DNA of 64,000 nucleotides. Origin: Lithospermum erythrorhizon. Its lineage: Eukaryota > Streptophyta > Magnoliopsida > Boraginales > Boraginaceae. Shown here in pieces: positions 47,901-59,127 of this stretch; positions within the stretch are counted from its first letter, which is position 1, and every line of letters begins with the position of its first letter. Below the pieces are notes generated by a model. That model was not told the DNA's origin, ran no database searches, and was given only the letters and a program-made list of their open reading frames with translations. The position numbers and the translations under genes were made by a program. Location: positions 1 through 64,000 of the forward strand of contig JADFUC010000559.1 of NCBI GenBank assembly GCA_019722365.1. The letters run 5' to 3'.

Positions 47901-50464
47901 TCTGCCTCCAAAGAATGAGCTCTTGGTATCCTAGAGAAGATTCATTATCCACTTCTATACTCTTGAGGAGATAATTTAAATCAATCATTTGGGGCTTTTG
48001 TGATATTAAGTCTTTCAGATTCTTGCATGAGTGCTCATCTTCTTTTGAAAATTCATCACTTGGAGGGACGTCAAAGCAAGGACTCAAATGAAGAGCATGT
48101 TCACAAAACTCAGCCGCTTCTATTATATCATCTATGTAAGAGATCTCAAATGGCATCCCACACTCACTGAAACTTTCATTCCCTTTTGGCAGATCATTGG
48201 CTGAAGTGTTCCCGCATCTTGAAAAGGATACTTGCCGAGGAGGGTGTGGTTTACTGAAAAGTTGAAAGCGGCCAACGGATCTGGGATCCGTCGATGCTGA
48301 TGGAGGCAACATAACATTCTTGGCATCAATGGCTGCCTGGCCTGACATTTTGTAACCAAAAGTAATGTCAATCCAATGATGGATCATACTGGAAGCCTTA
48401 TTGCTTTCCAGAGCATCTCTGTGAAACTTTATGAACTCCTCTGGACTCTTGGCCCAAAAAGGTACTGCCAAATCTGACATTCCAGGATGCAAGGAATAAA
48501 AAATTCGAGGATCACAATAGAATTCAGGAATACACTCATCAGGAGTCCATTGATAAAGTCGGTGCATAGAGGAAGGATATTCATTTGGTTCATAAACTGA
48601 TCGAACAGCCATCCGCAATACGCTCAATGGCAACCTCCGTGCTTTATAACTGCAGACAGCCAACTCTGAGAGGCATTCATCTGATACATGATGTGGAATT
48701 TCAGAAGTTGAATATGTGAAATCCAACTGTTCATCTCCTTTAGCCAAGCGCCATTTGCTCTTGCTTAGATCTCGCCAACCAACATCACTGTTCTCATCAG
48801 GTTTAACACTAAAATCTATAACCCATGGCATAACAATATAAAAGGTATGATCCCCCCATCTCCTCCCAGCCATTCTATTCAAGATAAGGAGATATTCAAA
48901 ATTGGATAAGTCTCCTTTCCACCAACTATTGAAACTAGAAGTAAAATCTATAGTTTGAGAAATGTTTAAATCTGAAAACAATACACGAGAAAAGCAATCA
49001 TCAGCACAGTTAGCTAGACCTGCAAGGGGATGGCGATTCTTATGTCTTGAGTGTGCTTGAAAGCATATTGATTGTCTTTCATCTAGCATCAGCCAACACC
49101 AGAAATAATCAGTCAAGAGTACGCTAGATGGGCACAAATTACCATGAGGGATATCTAAACTATGCATATAGGTTATACCAGAGAGCAGTTGATACATTAA
49201 GAATCTCACATGCCAGTCCGACTTCAAGGCACCAGGACTGTAATGCAGAATGCTTTGCAACGTGTGTGGTGCCTTTGGTAGCACAAAATTGATGTGACTA
49301 GATGTCTTAAGTATCCCCAAAACAGGAGTAACATTTGGATGCCTTATGCATCCTGGAAAGATATTGTGAGGGAATGAAGGAACTCCAATCAAATTAAGGA
49401 AGTTGGTACTATCATGTCCACTAGCTTTGCCTTCAATTAGAGAAGTAAGTGAACACAAGATATGATCTTCAACCGAACCAGAAAGGAAGTTCGCAACCAA
49501 TCCTTCAAGTGTAGCATAAGAAGCGATGCCGACCTTAGCACATGATGCTATGGCAGTAATTGTCCTTAAGCAAGAGAAGCTCAAAAAACATTGACAGGTC
49601 AAACTTCCACATCCTGATTTATATAAGCATGTGTTTTTGGCACCATTTGCAAATATCTGGTGTTTAGTTGTTTCGAGTTCCGGTGGAGTAAGTGTAACAT
49701 TTGAAACATCCGTTTGATGAACAACGAATCGATCATCATCTGCAGTTTGGTTGCTGGATATGGGTGCATATTCTCTAGAGCAGTAGTCATCACTGTCACA
49801 TAAGGAAAAATGTAATTGCGTATTGAGATCGAAATTAGCATGTAAGGTGCCCCGTTCCGGAACACAGGGGTCGGTCCCCTAATAATGTCCTACATCCGTC
49901 CCTGATTGTACAGACCCTAGTTATAAATGTAGAGGTAGAAGCATACATACATGAAATTAGCGAGGCAATGATTTCCATGAAGCGGTAAGTACTTCAATAT
50001 GAACTGAGGAGATGTCTCCCCACTGGAATTAAGCAGCTGTTTGAAGAATGAAATGAAGAGTAAGAGCAAATTAACAACAACAACAATAACATACCCCACC
50101 CGCCCCCGCTTAAGGGTAAGGGGAGATCGATAGTACGCAGCAACATTAATGAATCGCGTATTTTGTTTAGAATTGTATCAAAGGTAATAAATAAGAAGCG
50201 TAGGTAGTGTAATGAGTCATTGTAGTAAGGTATTAAGATAAGAAAAAGTAGGTAGTGTAATGAGCAGAATTTTGAATTATGGATAGCTATAGAATATATA
50301 ATCTTGAATATTATTTTATTAGAGTAAATAATATTTTGACCTGAACGACAGCTTAGCATCGGAAAAAGAAGTGGGAATGAGAGGGGGTGGCAGAAGATGA
50401 GTTTGTCCGAATAATCGCTTTTGATTTGTTGTTCAAGACACTCCAAACACTTGTGATTGTCCAT
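41918..50464 (-). CDS. GFS12: GFS12-type kinase-like/BEACH/WD40 protein
   Basis: Sixteen exons on the minus strand: 50464-50341, 50036-49951, 49792-47687, 47571-47244, 47157-46942, 46844-46772, 46698-46493, 46401-46339, 46102-45894, 45788-45677, 44884-44384, 44045-43735, 43641-43410, 43341-43268, 42439-42304 and 42067-41918, about 1640 residues. A kinase-like segment (HGNLCPSSVLL near 285) is followed by a BEACH domain (about 360-565: NRMAGRRWGDHTFY..MPWVIDF, QWTPDECIPEFY, FHRDALES), then the kinase C-lobe resumes (DIFAFGCILAEV near 715, EKDWRRRPST near 770). A helical-repeat middle and C-terminal WD40 repeats follow (SGRIASCDGTVHIWNS, WQAHDGYLTK, LFLLGTEDGHMKICC). HGN replaces the HRD motif. 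Arabidopsis GFS12 acts in vacuolar sorting and endomembrane traffic. The summed exons are 3n+1: exon 1 contains a 1-nt frame fault. Confidence 0.9.
50070..50145 (-). repeat. SINE-like 3' end in GFS12 intron 1
   Basis: On the plus strand AACAACAACAACAATAACAT is followed by ACCCCACCCGCCCCCGCTTA and AGGGTAAGGGGAG, i.e. an inverted (TTG)n-tailed SINE 3' end of the same general type as the copies at 11.1 and 31.1 kb. Confidence 0.55.
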
Positions 50465-51381
50465 CGAAGACCAACACCTACAACCTCATACCATTTTAAT
50501 TCCAATCAAACATGTAACTTACTAAATGCTCTTCCTTTTACTTCATCATTTTCATTCAACTAAACCATACACCCTAGTTGAATTAAAATTTATTCAATTT
50601 TATGTATAATTTAGTTTAGACTAATGACATCATACATCGTCCACATTTTTTAATTTCTCCGATTCGATCAACTAGGTTAACTTAGTATTTTTGGATCATT
50701 GACCGTCTTTGTCGATGTCAAATTTGATTAGTATGTCTATTTTAGGCATAAAATCGAATTTTTCTTCATTTTTATCGATTTTTGTGAAGATATTTTTGTC
50801 AATGAAAGATTATTGTACTAAAACAAAAACAAATAATCATATTCCTATTAGTAGTGTTTCATATTCTCTTTTTGATTTTAAAATGAATAATTAAGTCGTT
50901 TGATGGTTGCGCTATCACTATTATTACATGTTATTAGAAGATATATAATGATATTTTTCAAATTCCAACTTCATTAAAATATGTATTTCTAAAATCTATT
51001 GTAATTCTTTTTCGTGATGAAGTTTTGCAACTTTATTCTAAAATTTCATTGAAATAGTAAATTTATTCTTTAAAATAGTTCTCAATTATCATATTCTCCA
51101 TTCAGCGTGAGTTTGATACTTTTTCATTTTGGAAATTATATTGCAACAATATACACAATAGAAGGGAGTAAGGACTAATATGTAACAAGGTGTCAGCATC
51201 ACTATGAGGATGGATCTCCAATTTAATTCCATAATGTGACACCAATTACTTGACAATTCACTCTCCACTTCTTGCATTGCTTTCTAGTCATCTTCCCATA
51301 CAAGGTTGAGCTAACTAACTTCCTCATCATTATATATATTTGCCTCACATAGAAAGGGAATGCAAAAGATATAAAGAAAAG
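50465..51381. promoter_or_regulatory. Bidirectional promoter region
   Basis: A 0.9-kb spacer between divergent GFS12 (-) and BAHD (+) start codons; both promoters must lie here or in leader introns. AT-rich. TATATATAT at about 51331-51339 is a plausible TATA box 40-50 bp before the BAHD start. No coding signal in the spacer. Confidence 0.45.
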
Positions 51382-54300
51382 ATGTTACAATCTCATCAAG
51401 AGTTGCCTGATTGTTTTTATCTTGCACAACCAATATTAATAACTCCTCATAGCCCAACACCAAATCATTTTCTTTACTTGTCAAACCTTGACGATCAAAA
51501 CTTCCTAAGATTTTCTATAAAGTACCTTTATCTTTACAACAAGGCCATTGATATTGAAAGGCTCAAAAGTTCACTATCAAGGGTTCTTGTTGATTACTAC
51601 CCATTGGCTGGGAGATTAAGAAGAAGAAATAATGAAGAAAATGATGATAAGCTTGAGGTGGAATGCAATGGGTCTGGTGCTTTGTTTACTGAGGCTTTCA
51701 TGGATATTACTGCACAACACTTTCTTGAGATTTCAAATAAGCCAAATTGGTCTTGGAGGAAGCTATTATACAGGCCTCAAGGTTTGAGTTTCTTGGATAT
51801 TCCACCTCTAGTTGTTCAGGCGAGTTACCGATCGACTGTCTTTTTTTCAATCAAATAATGGTATACTAATTATGGAAAATAAACCATTTTTATGGAATAG
51901 AGAGTATATTTTAATCATACATAGCTATTATATTATGATAATAGTTTATAAGTTATACTCTAAAATTAATTGATAATAAAGATGAGAGTGAGCACGATTT
52001 CATTAATATATTGAAAAGGTTTTAATTTGTCTAGGTAGAATTAAACTTATCAATAATAACAAATAGTGCGGTAATTCAATAATTAATATTATCGACGGTA
52101 AATAAAAACAAAAATAATTTTTTTTTTATGGGACATATTGACTCATAATAATTATATACAGTACTACGGAGTACTTATTTTCAAAGTTGTAGGGATTTAT
52201 TATCTAATTAGTCTTTCATAAATTTCGTACTGATGTAATCTTAATCTATTATATTCGTTATTGATATTGTAAACTAATTGAAAGTGGGAATCTATATATC
52301 CTGCATGTCTCCCAGCACTGAAATTCCACTAGCTAGATCAGAGAATAAGATGAGTAGATGACGGAGTAATATATGTGTTTCTTCACGCCCCCTCCAACAA
52401 TAAACTCCCCCTTCCAACTATTGTTGGGACATTTTGACTTTATTTTATCATCAAATCTACGTTTTTATTTTGGGTAGATATTAGTATAGATAAATATTTC
52501 TTTATCAAACTTGGTAGTGGTAGACTGGTAGTATAATAATATATATAATATATTGCGTATACGAAATACGTCCAAGTGGTACGTAATATAGATATTAGTA
52601 CTACATCCTATCAAGGATTGGATAAAGGAAATATTTATGATCTTTACATTATGAAGGCATCATCAACCATCTTTAAGGTATGTACATCGAATAATAAACC
52701 ATTGACATATATGCATGATTAACCATTTTAAATTGTATGATTCCAACTATTATAGTGATGATTATTGTAGTTACTAGTAAGAAGGGACGTGTGTTATACG
52801 TGATAGTTTTGTTATACGTAATTTTATTGTTATAATTATAAAATGTAACATAAAATTGTGTAGCTTTGTTACACGTGATTTTATTATTATAATTATAAAC
52901 TGTAACATAAAATTGTAGTTAAAAAATAAAATTATCGAATAAATATACTTTTATATATTTTAAAAGAGTATCGATTTAAATAAGTAAAAAGATCATCCTA
53001 CCACCTCTTTCTTGTCTTACTCATTCATTAAAATCAATAAGGTTATCTCATCTATTATGAAGATCGTGAATATACGAGCAACTTTCCGACACATGATGTG
53101 ATGATATTATAAAGAAGGTAGAGATCTTGGTGCAAATTTCTAAAACTATAAATAAAGTAAAATATGAAAATATACTCTATATAATTTAAAGCTTTCTTAT
53201 CCCCAAAAAATTCAATTGTAAATACTTAAATCGTCAAAATTATCATCTTTATCTTTTTATTTGTTAATTAAAGTTGATATCTTGATGCATCATCATCTTT
53301 ATCGAATCGAAATTCTTCTATTTTCGGTTCTTGTTGTTTATTATTTTTATTCTTTATTGAGTGGAAACATATCTTTTAATTGTATGTTTCTATTTTATTT
53401 ATTATTATATATAGTGATTCACTCATACTAGTTTCAAATTAATAATTTGTCTCAACTAAAAAGAATATTAAACTTGGCCCGATGTTAATCCACCCAGTAT
53501 TTCTACAACAATTTTTATTGTGCCTAAATTAAGAACTATTATGCATAGTTAAAAAGAAAATAATATGAAATCCTTATCATTGTTCTATTTTATCCATAAT
53601 TAATTATGGGCTTCATTTCAAGATAAATGTTGATTTTAAGTTTCATAATAATTTATATTTGACAAATATTAGTCTTCGATTATATGCTTCAAATATATGA
53701 GATTCTTTAGCTTTGTCTATTATATCTGGTATTTTGGATGTATTGTTTACGCTCTTGATACTTTTGATTTGATTAGTTCTCCCTTATTATTTTTAATTTA
53801 TTTTATCTTGTTATATTTCTCTCATAATATTCAATATATGAGTAAAACAAAGAAACAATGTAAGCTATTATATGATATATAAGAAAATTCAATGTAAAAC
53901 TTGTAATATACATCTAGCATGTATATTCTTAGCCAGTATCACGTCATTATTTGAAATACAAAATTTAAAATAAAGGATTTTCTCAAATTATACATATAGC
54001 ATAATATAATATAAAACTTTATATGTAATAGTGATATTATATGTATTATTTAATTTTAATAAAAATGAAAGAAATCTATCCACTAGTTTAGAAGCTAATA
54101 CTGTTAATAGTTTTTATAAAAGTATACAAAGATGAAATATGTATAAAATATAATTAAATTATTATAGTAAAATAAAATCTAATAATAATAATTTAAAAAT
54201 AGATTGAAGTTTTGAAAAATAAAAAATAAAAATCATTATACATCAAGTCAAGTTACTATTATTAGGTACTATTATTTCTTATATATTAGTAACAAAATAT

Positions 54301-56745
54301 ATCTTAATAAAAGCGAAAATTTATATCTTATTGACATAAAAATTAAAGCATCGTTATCTTTGATCGATAAAAGCCCAGAAACTTTGTATGTTTTGTTCGT
54401 AATGGATAATCGCATGGAGAATGAGATTAACTTCTTGGCGAATTAATAAACACATCCTTTGTGTTTAAAAATGAATCACATGGTTTGAAAATAATTACAA
54501 TAATAAGCTAATAAGATGATGAGAAAATTATAAGCATATGTTTACCTTATACTCCTATATTCTCTAAGAATTATAGTTTTGATAGTTTTGTCTTTAATAC
54601 TCATAATTCTTAAAACGTTGTCGAGTTTTTGAATTTTATTAGTTAACTTTTATAAATTTGGACTCTAATAATATTTTTTTAATGTACAGAATTGATTGTT
54701 GTTATAATTTTTAGAAATTATTTAAAGAACTATGTTGATGCATCTTGATCATGATATGTTTTTTTAGGATAAAATTCTTATTCTTTATAGGAATACTAAG
54801 ACAATTATGACAATTTAAACGTTTGTATATATTCCTTTGTCTAATGTTATTATCCACTAAGACAATTATGATCATTTCAAGTAAATTAATGACCACTATA
54901 TCTTTGAAAATCAACTAAATAACCAATATAATTTTTCAACCATTTAAATATAAAGTTATGATTACTACATAAAATTATCGCTAAAAAGATCGTAAAATTT
55001 TCTTTTTCGATGTCAAAAATTATTTAAATACGAACCAACAAAATTTCAAAATTATGAATATTATATCTTGCCTCTCCGTCTCTAAAGTTTGTTGCCGATT
55101 TTTAACTTTGATGTCAAGAGTATTAAGAATTTAACCATTAAATTATGAATATTAAATCTGAAACTGCCTTTAAAAGAGCGTTCAATATTACTATATACTT
55201 TATTAACTTAAATAGAGATTTTTCAATAGTCAAAATTAACAAATTATTATTAGAGAAAGATTATCTAGATTCATTTTTTAATGATCAAATTAACAAACTT
55301 TGTCATCCTAATTTATATACATAACATTGATTTGAATAACAAATAAAATATTTTTAGTAAATTGCGTTAAATATATTAACACTTTAAATATTTTTCATCG
55401 TATATTAACAATATTTTCATCGTATTTTTAACCCAAAATTATTCTTAACATAATACTTTTGATTATTCAAGTAAAAATAATGTGTCAATTTTGTATCAAA
55501 CTTAATAATTTTATTAAGTAGAGTCCTATAATTTCATCTTGCCTCTGGCTTGTATTAGAGTCGTATAATAAAATAATTACATTTGCGTATAGAGATTACA
55601 TATTATATGATTTGCGTTGTTGTATTTTATTTTAATTATAATTTATCGAAATATAATTATATCTGCCATTAAGGGTATTTTAATGCAATTCGAAAAAGGG
55701 AAATTAGCTTTAAGATAGCTTCCGTAATTTTATATAAATATAGATAGATAGGTAGATATAGATAGAGAGATATATATTGATGGATTGATGAATACTTGTA
55801 TAATGATAATAATAATGATGATTTTGCTTTGTGGGGGTACAGGTGACAAATCTAAGAAGTGGAGGTATGATTCTGAGCTTAGCAATCAATCATTGTTTAT
55901 GCGACGGAATCGGCACTTCTCAATTTCTGCATGCCTGGGCTCACTTCACCAACAAACCCACCTCCACTCTTTTACCACTCACTCCTTACCATTCTCGCCA
56001 CGTGTTCAACCCCCGCCACTCTCTCAATTTTCAATTTACCCCCCCTGGATTTACCATACCCAGCAACAACAATAATAATAATAATTCCCACCCCCTCAAC
56101 ATTCTTAAGTATTTGCAGTCCCAGCCCCTTAAACCATCATCCTTGGTTTTCACCCCCTCCCTCATTCTACAACTCAAGAAACAATGCTCACCCTCCTTAA
56201 AATGCACCACTTTTGAAGTCTTAGCTTCTCACACGTGGCGATCATGGGTTCACTCTCTAGATTTACCATCTTCCTTAAATGTGAAGCTCCTTTTTTCAGT
56301 CAATGTTAGAAAAAGAATGAAGCCTGAGTTACCACAAGGATATTATGGAAATGCATTTGTACTAGCTTGTGCTGAGTCAAGGGCTAAGGAGTTGGTAAAT
56401 TCTAACCTCCACAACTTGGTTAAATTGGTCCAACAAGCCAAGGAAACACCAAATGATGATTATGTGAATTCAATTATTGATTTGATGGAGGATAAAAATG
56501 TGGCAACGGATTTGTCAACAAGTTTGGTGATATCACAATGGTCAAAATTGGGGTTGGAGGATTTGGATTTTGGACAAGGAAAGCCTTCACATATGAGTTC
56601 TTTGACAAGTGATGTTTATTGCTTGTTTTTACCAGTTCTTGGAGAATTCAATGCTGTCAGGGTTCTTGTTTCTATGCCGGAGAGCATAATTCGGAAGTTT
56701 GAATATCATATGATGGAGTTTTCGATTAAGGAACACAATGGTTAA
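51382..56745 (+). CDS. BAHD hydroxycinnamoyl transferase (HHT/FACT type)
   Basis: Two exons, 51382-51819 and 55843-56745, about 446 residues. The start is the ATG giving MLQSHQELPDCFY, because family members begin LPDCFY; the ATG at 51340 would add 14 residues without homology. The catalytic HxxxD motif is HCLCDG, directly after the intron. The structural DFGWG motif reads DFGQG, a Trp to Gln change. Other shared blocks are TPNHFLYLSNLDDQNFLRFSIKYLY, DYYPLAGRLR, AFMDITAQ and SFLDIPPLVVQVTNLR. Relatives (omega-hydroxypalmitate feruloyl transferase/ASFT and fatty-alcohol caffeoyl transferase/FACT) transfer hydroxycinnamoyl groups from CoA to omega-hydroxy acids or fatty alcohols for suberin and wax, in the cytosol. 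Substrate cannot be fixed from sequence. An Asn run near exon 2 codon 80 is an unusual insertion. The 4.0-kb intron begins with GC (CAG/GCGAGT). Confidence 0.9.
52804..52918. repeat. 57-bp tandem duplication in the BAHD intron
   Basis: TAGTTTTGTTATACGT...AAAATTGTG (52804-52860) is followed head-to-tail by TAGCTTTGTTACACGT...AAAATTGTAG (52861-52918) with few differences. The rest of the intron (51820-55842) is AT-rich and I see no element with coding capacity in it. Confidence 0.85.
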
Positions 56746-59127
56746 GCAGATCATCTCATGGAGAGAATAACAATATGATGCAACTTTTCGTTTCAATAAT
56801 TTATTATTAGCTTAATTATTAGTTACGTTACGTTTTCATGCACTTTTGATGGGTTGTTAATAATATTTTATTAAAAACTATATTAGTTTAAATAATAAGT
56901 AAGACATTTTTATTTGAATCGAGTTTATGATCTGTATCATCATTTGATAAAGATAATTCGTTAAACTTATTAGATCTATCTTTGTCTCACCTGAGTCCCT
57001 CTTAAGAGAATGTAATTAGGTATTCAAATTTGGAGATTATTTGAAGGCCTCTTGCTTGGAATCCCACCTTATTATAGATATTCTATATTCACATGTCTAT
57101 TTAAATAATAGAATACTAATTGTTTTTTGATAATTTAAAAATGACTAAACATATTTGCAATTACTTTATTAAATGAATTATCTTTGTAACACGTACCGAC
57201 GTACGTCATTACTCATTACATCGATAGTGCATGATAATGTCTCTTTATTATTCTAAATATTCAAAGTCCATATATAATTATCATGCCACATGCCGAACCC
57301 TTAATTTTTGGTGTATCCCATTTTGACACTCTATTTTAATCCTTTGCTTTGCTGCACTTGCTCTTTTTAAGTGCTACGTATATTTAATGAGTGTTTAGTA
57401 CGCGGAGGACACTGAAAAGTGGAAACCTTAACATGATTCATCATGAGATAGATGTTGAGAATGGTTTATGCGAATGTGCGCGAGGACATTATTATTATTT
57501 ATTGATTATGCATGCTACTAGGATATATGCTATTGTTTGTTAAATTATCAATTCATCATGCAAACAATTCAATGAATTCATCATGACCCTGCATACATTT
57601 GAAAGCGGACCCTGCATCCATATCAGTAAGTCAAAGTAATATATTATGAAGGATTCATAGTAATACAATAATTGTTTCATATCCGATTGAAATATTCAAC
57701 TCATTGAAATTCATTTGAAGATTTATTGACGTTTTAGAAAAAAAGGAAGGATACTTACTATTTTCTTCGAGTGGATTAAGATAACTGCGGAGTGTGATAT
57801 GAAGAATAACTTGTAGTTCAATAATTTGCCTATGCTTGCTACTTAATATATATAGATTTTTGAATTTTCAACATTACGTAGAGTACGAATTTCATATGAG
57901 TTCTACTTCCTTCTTATTGGTTTGTTTTTAATTAATAGTATTTTTATATAATCAAACTCTTGTATACTTTTGACAAATTATTTTATTTTATTTTTATTTT
58001 TATCCAATTACTCAATTTCAAATAATTTACTGCTCAAAGCACAGGATAACCATTAACCAAGGTAAATATAGTTTTGATATATTTCTCTTAAATTTACTCA
58101 CGTTTACAAACTAAAAAACAACTCAACGACATTTTAAAATATTCATTTAAATTCATCATCATTCTATTTACGTTCGAGATAATGATTAATAAAATAGAAT
58201 CACCAATTACATATTAACAAAAAGACCAAAAATTATAGCAACCAATAAGTGATTAAGAATTAAGAACCTTAGCGTAAAGGCTTTAAGCTTTATCGTATAA
58301 ATCCTTCAATAATAATGAGATTATGTATATGTGGTTGGAGGTTAATTCAGAATAATAAACTTAGGATATTAATATGATTAGATAATTAGATTAACTGTAT
58401 AATCTAATTCTTTATAGTAATACTTAAACAAGATTAAGTGATACTTATCTCTATCTTTGATCTATCATTAAATATATAAAGTGCCACTTATCATATGCAA
58501 ATTGATTATATATTTGAGATGTTAATAAAATGATAGTCACCCAGCCTGAAAGTGACCGACTAAGACACTAGCTCATGATCATTCTCATCATGCCCATATC
58601 AATCATAATTAATTGTAAGCTTGATCTTGCTCATCATCATTAATTAACACATGTACTATAAGACTTTGCAGCATATCTCTTCACCTAAACTCCAAACCAT
58701 TAACTAGTGTAGTAGTAATATATATCCACTATATCAATTAAGAAATATATCATATAGGAATGTTGATAATAAGAACACTTTAGTTTTGAATTTTCATGAT
58801 TGTTGACAATGATTGATTTTCCAACTCTTATTTGGATTGGAAAAAGATATGTAGAAATATGACATAGATTGACAACTAAATGAGCAGAACCACACATGTG
58901 AATTACTAATAAACGAAAATTGTTTACATTGAAGAGATACGGTAATCAAATAGCAACATAATTGTCCTCATCATTCACACATACAATTTTTAAAACATGA
59001 ATTTTACTTAAACAAATATTATGAAATCAGTTTATGATCTTCTTACAACTTTTTATTATTTAAGAGTTATACTAAAGTCCTGCATTGATATTATGAACGA
59101 TATTGGATTTTAATTTCTAAATATTTG
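56746..59127. other. Intergenic, no gene seen
   Basis: AT-rich spacer between convergent genes. Short ORFs only; none resembles a protein family. No clear repeat ends found by eye. Confidence 0.6.

Noticed and set aside
51820..51830. GT donor four bases past the GC donor of the BAHD intron
   Set aside because: Using it adds four bases and shifts the frame away from VTNLR and HxxxD.
53697..53882. Hydrophobic 61-codon ORF in the BAHD intron
   Set aside because: Phe/Leu/Ile content is what AT-rich sequence gives by chance; no homologous motif.
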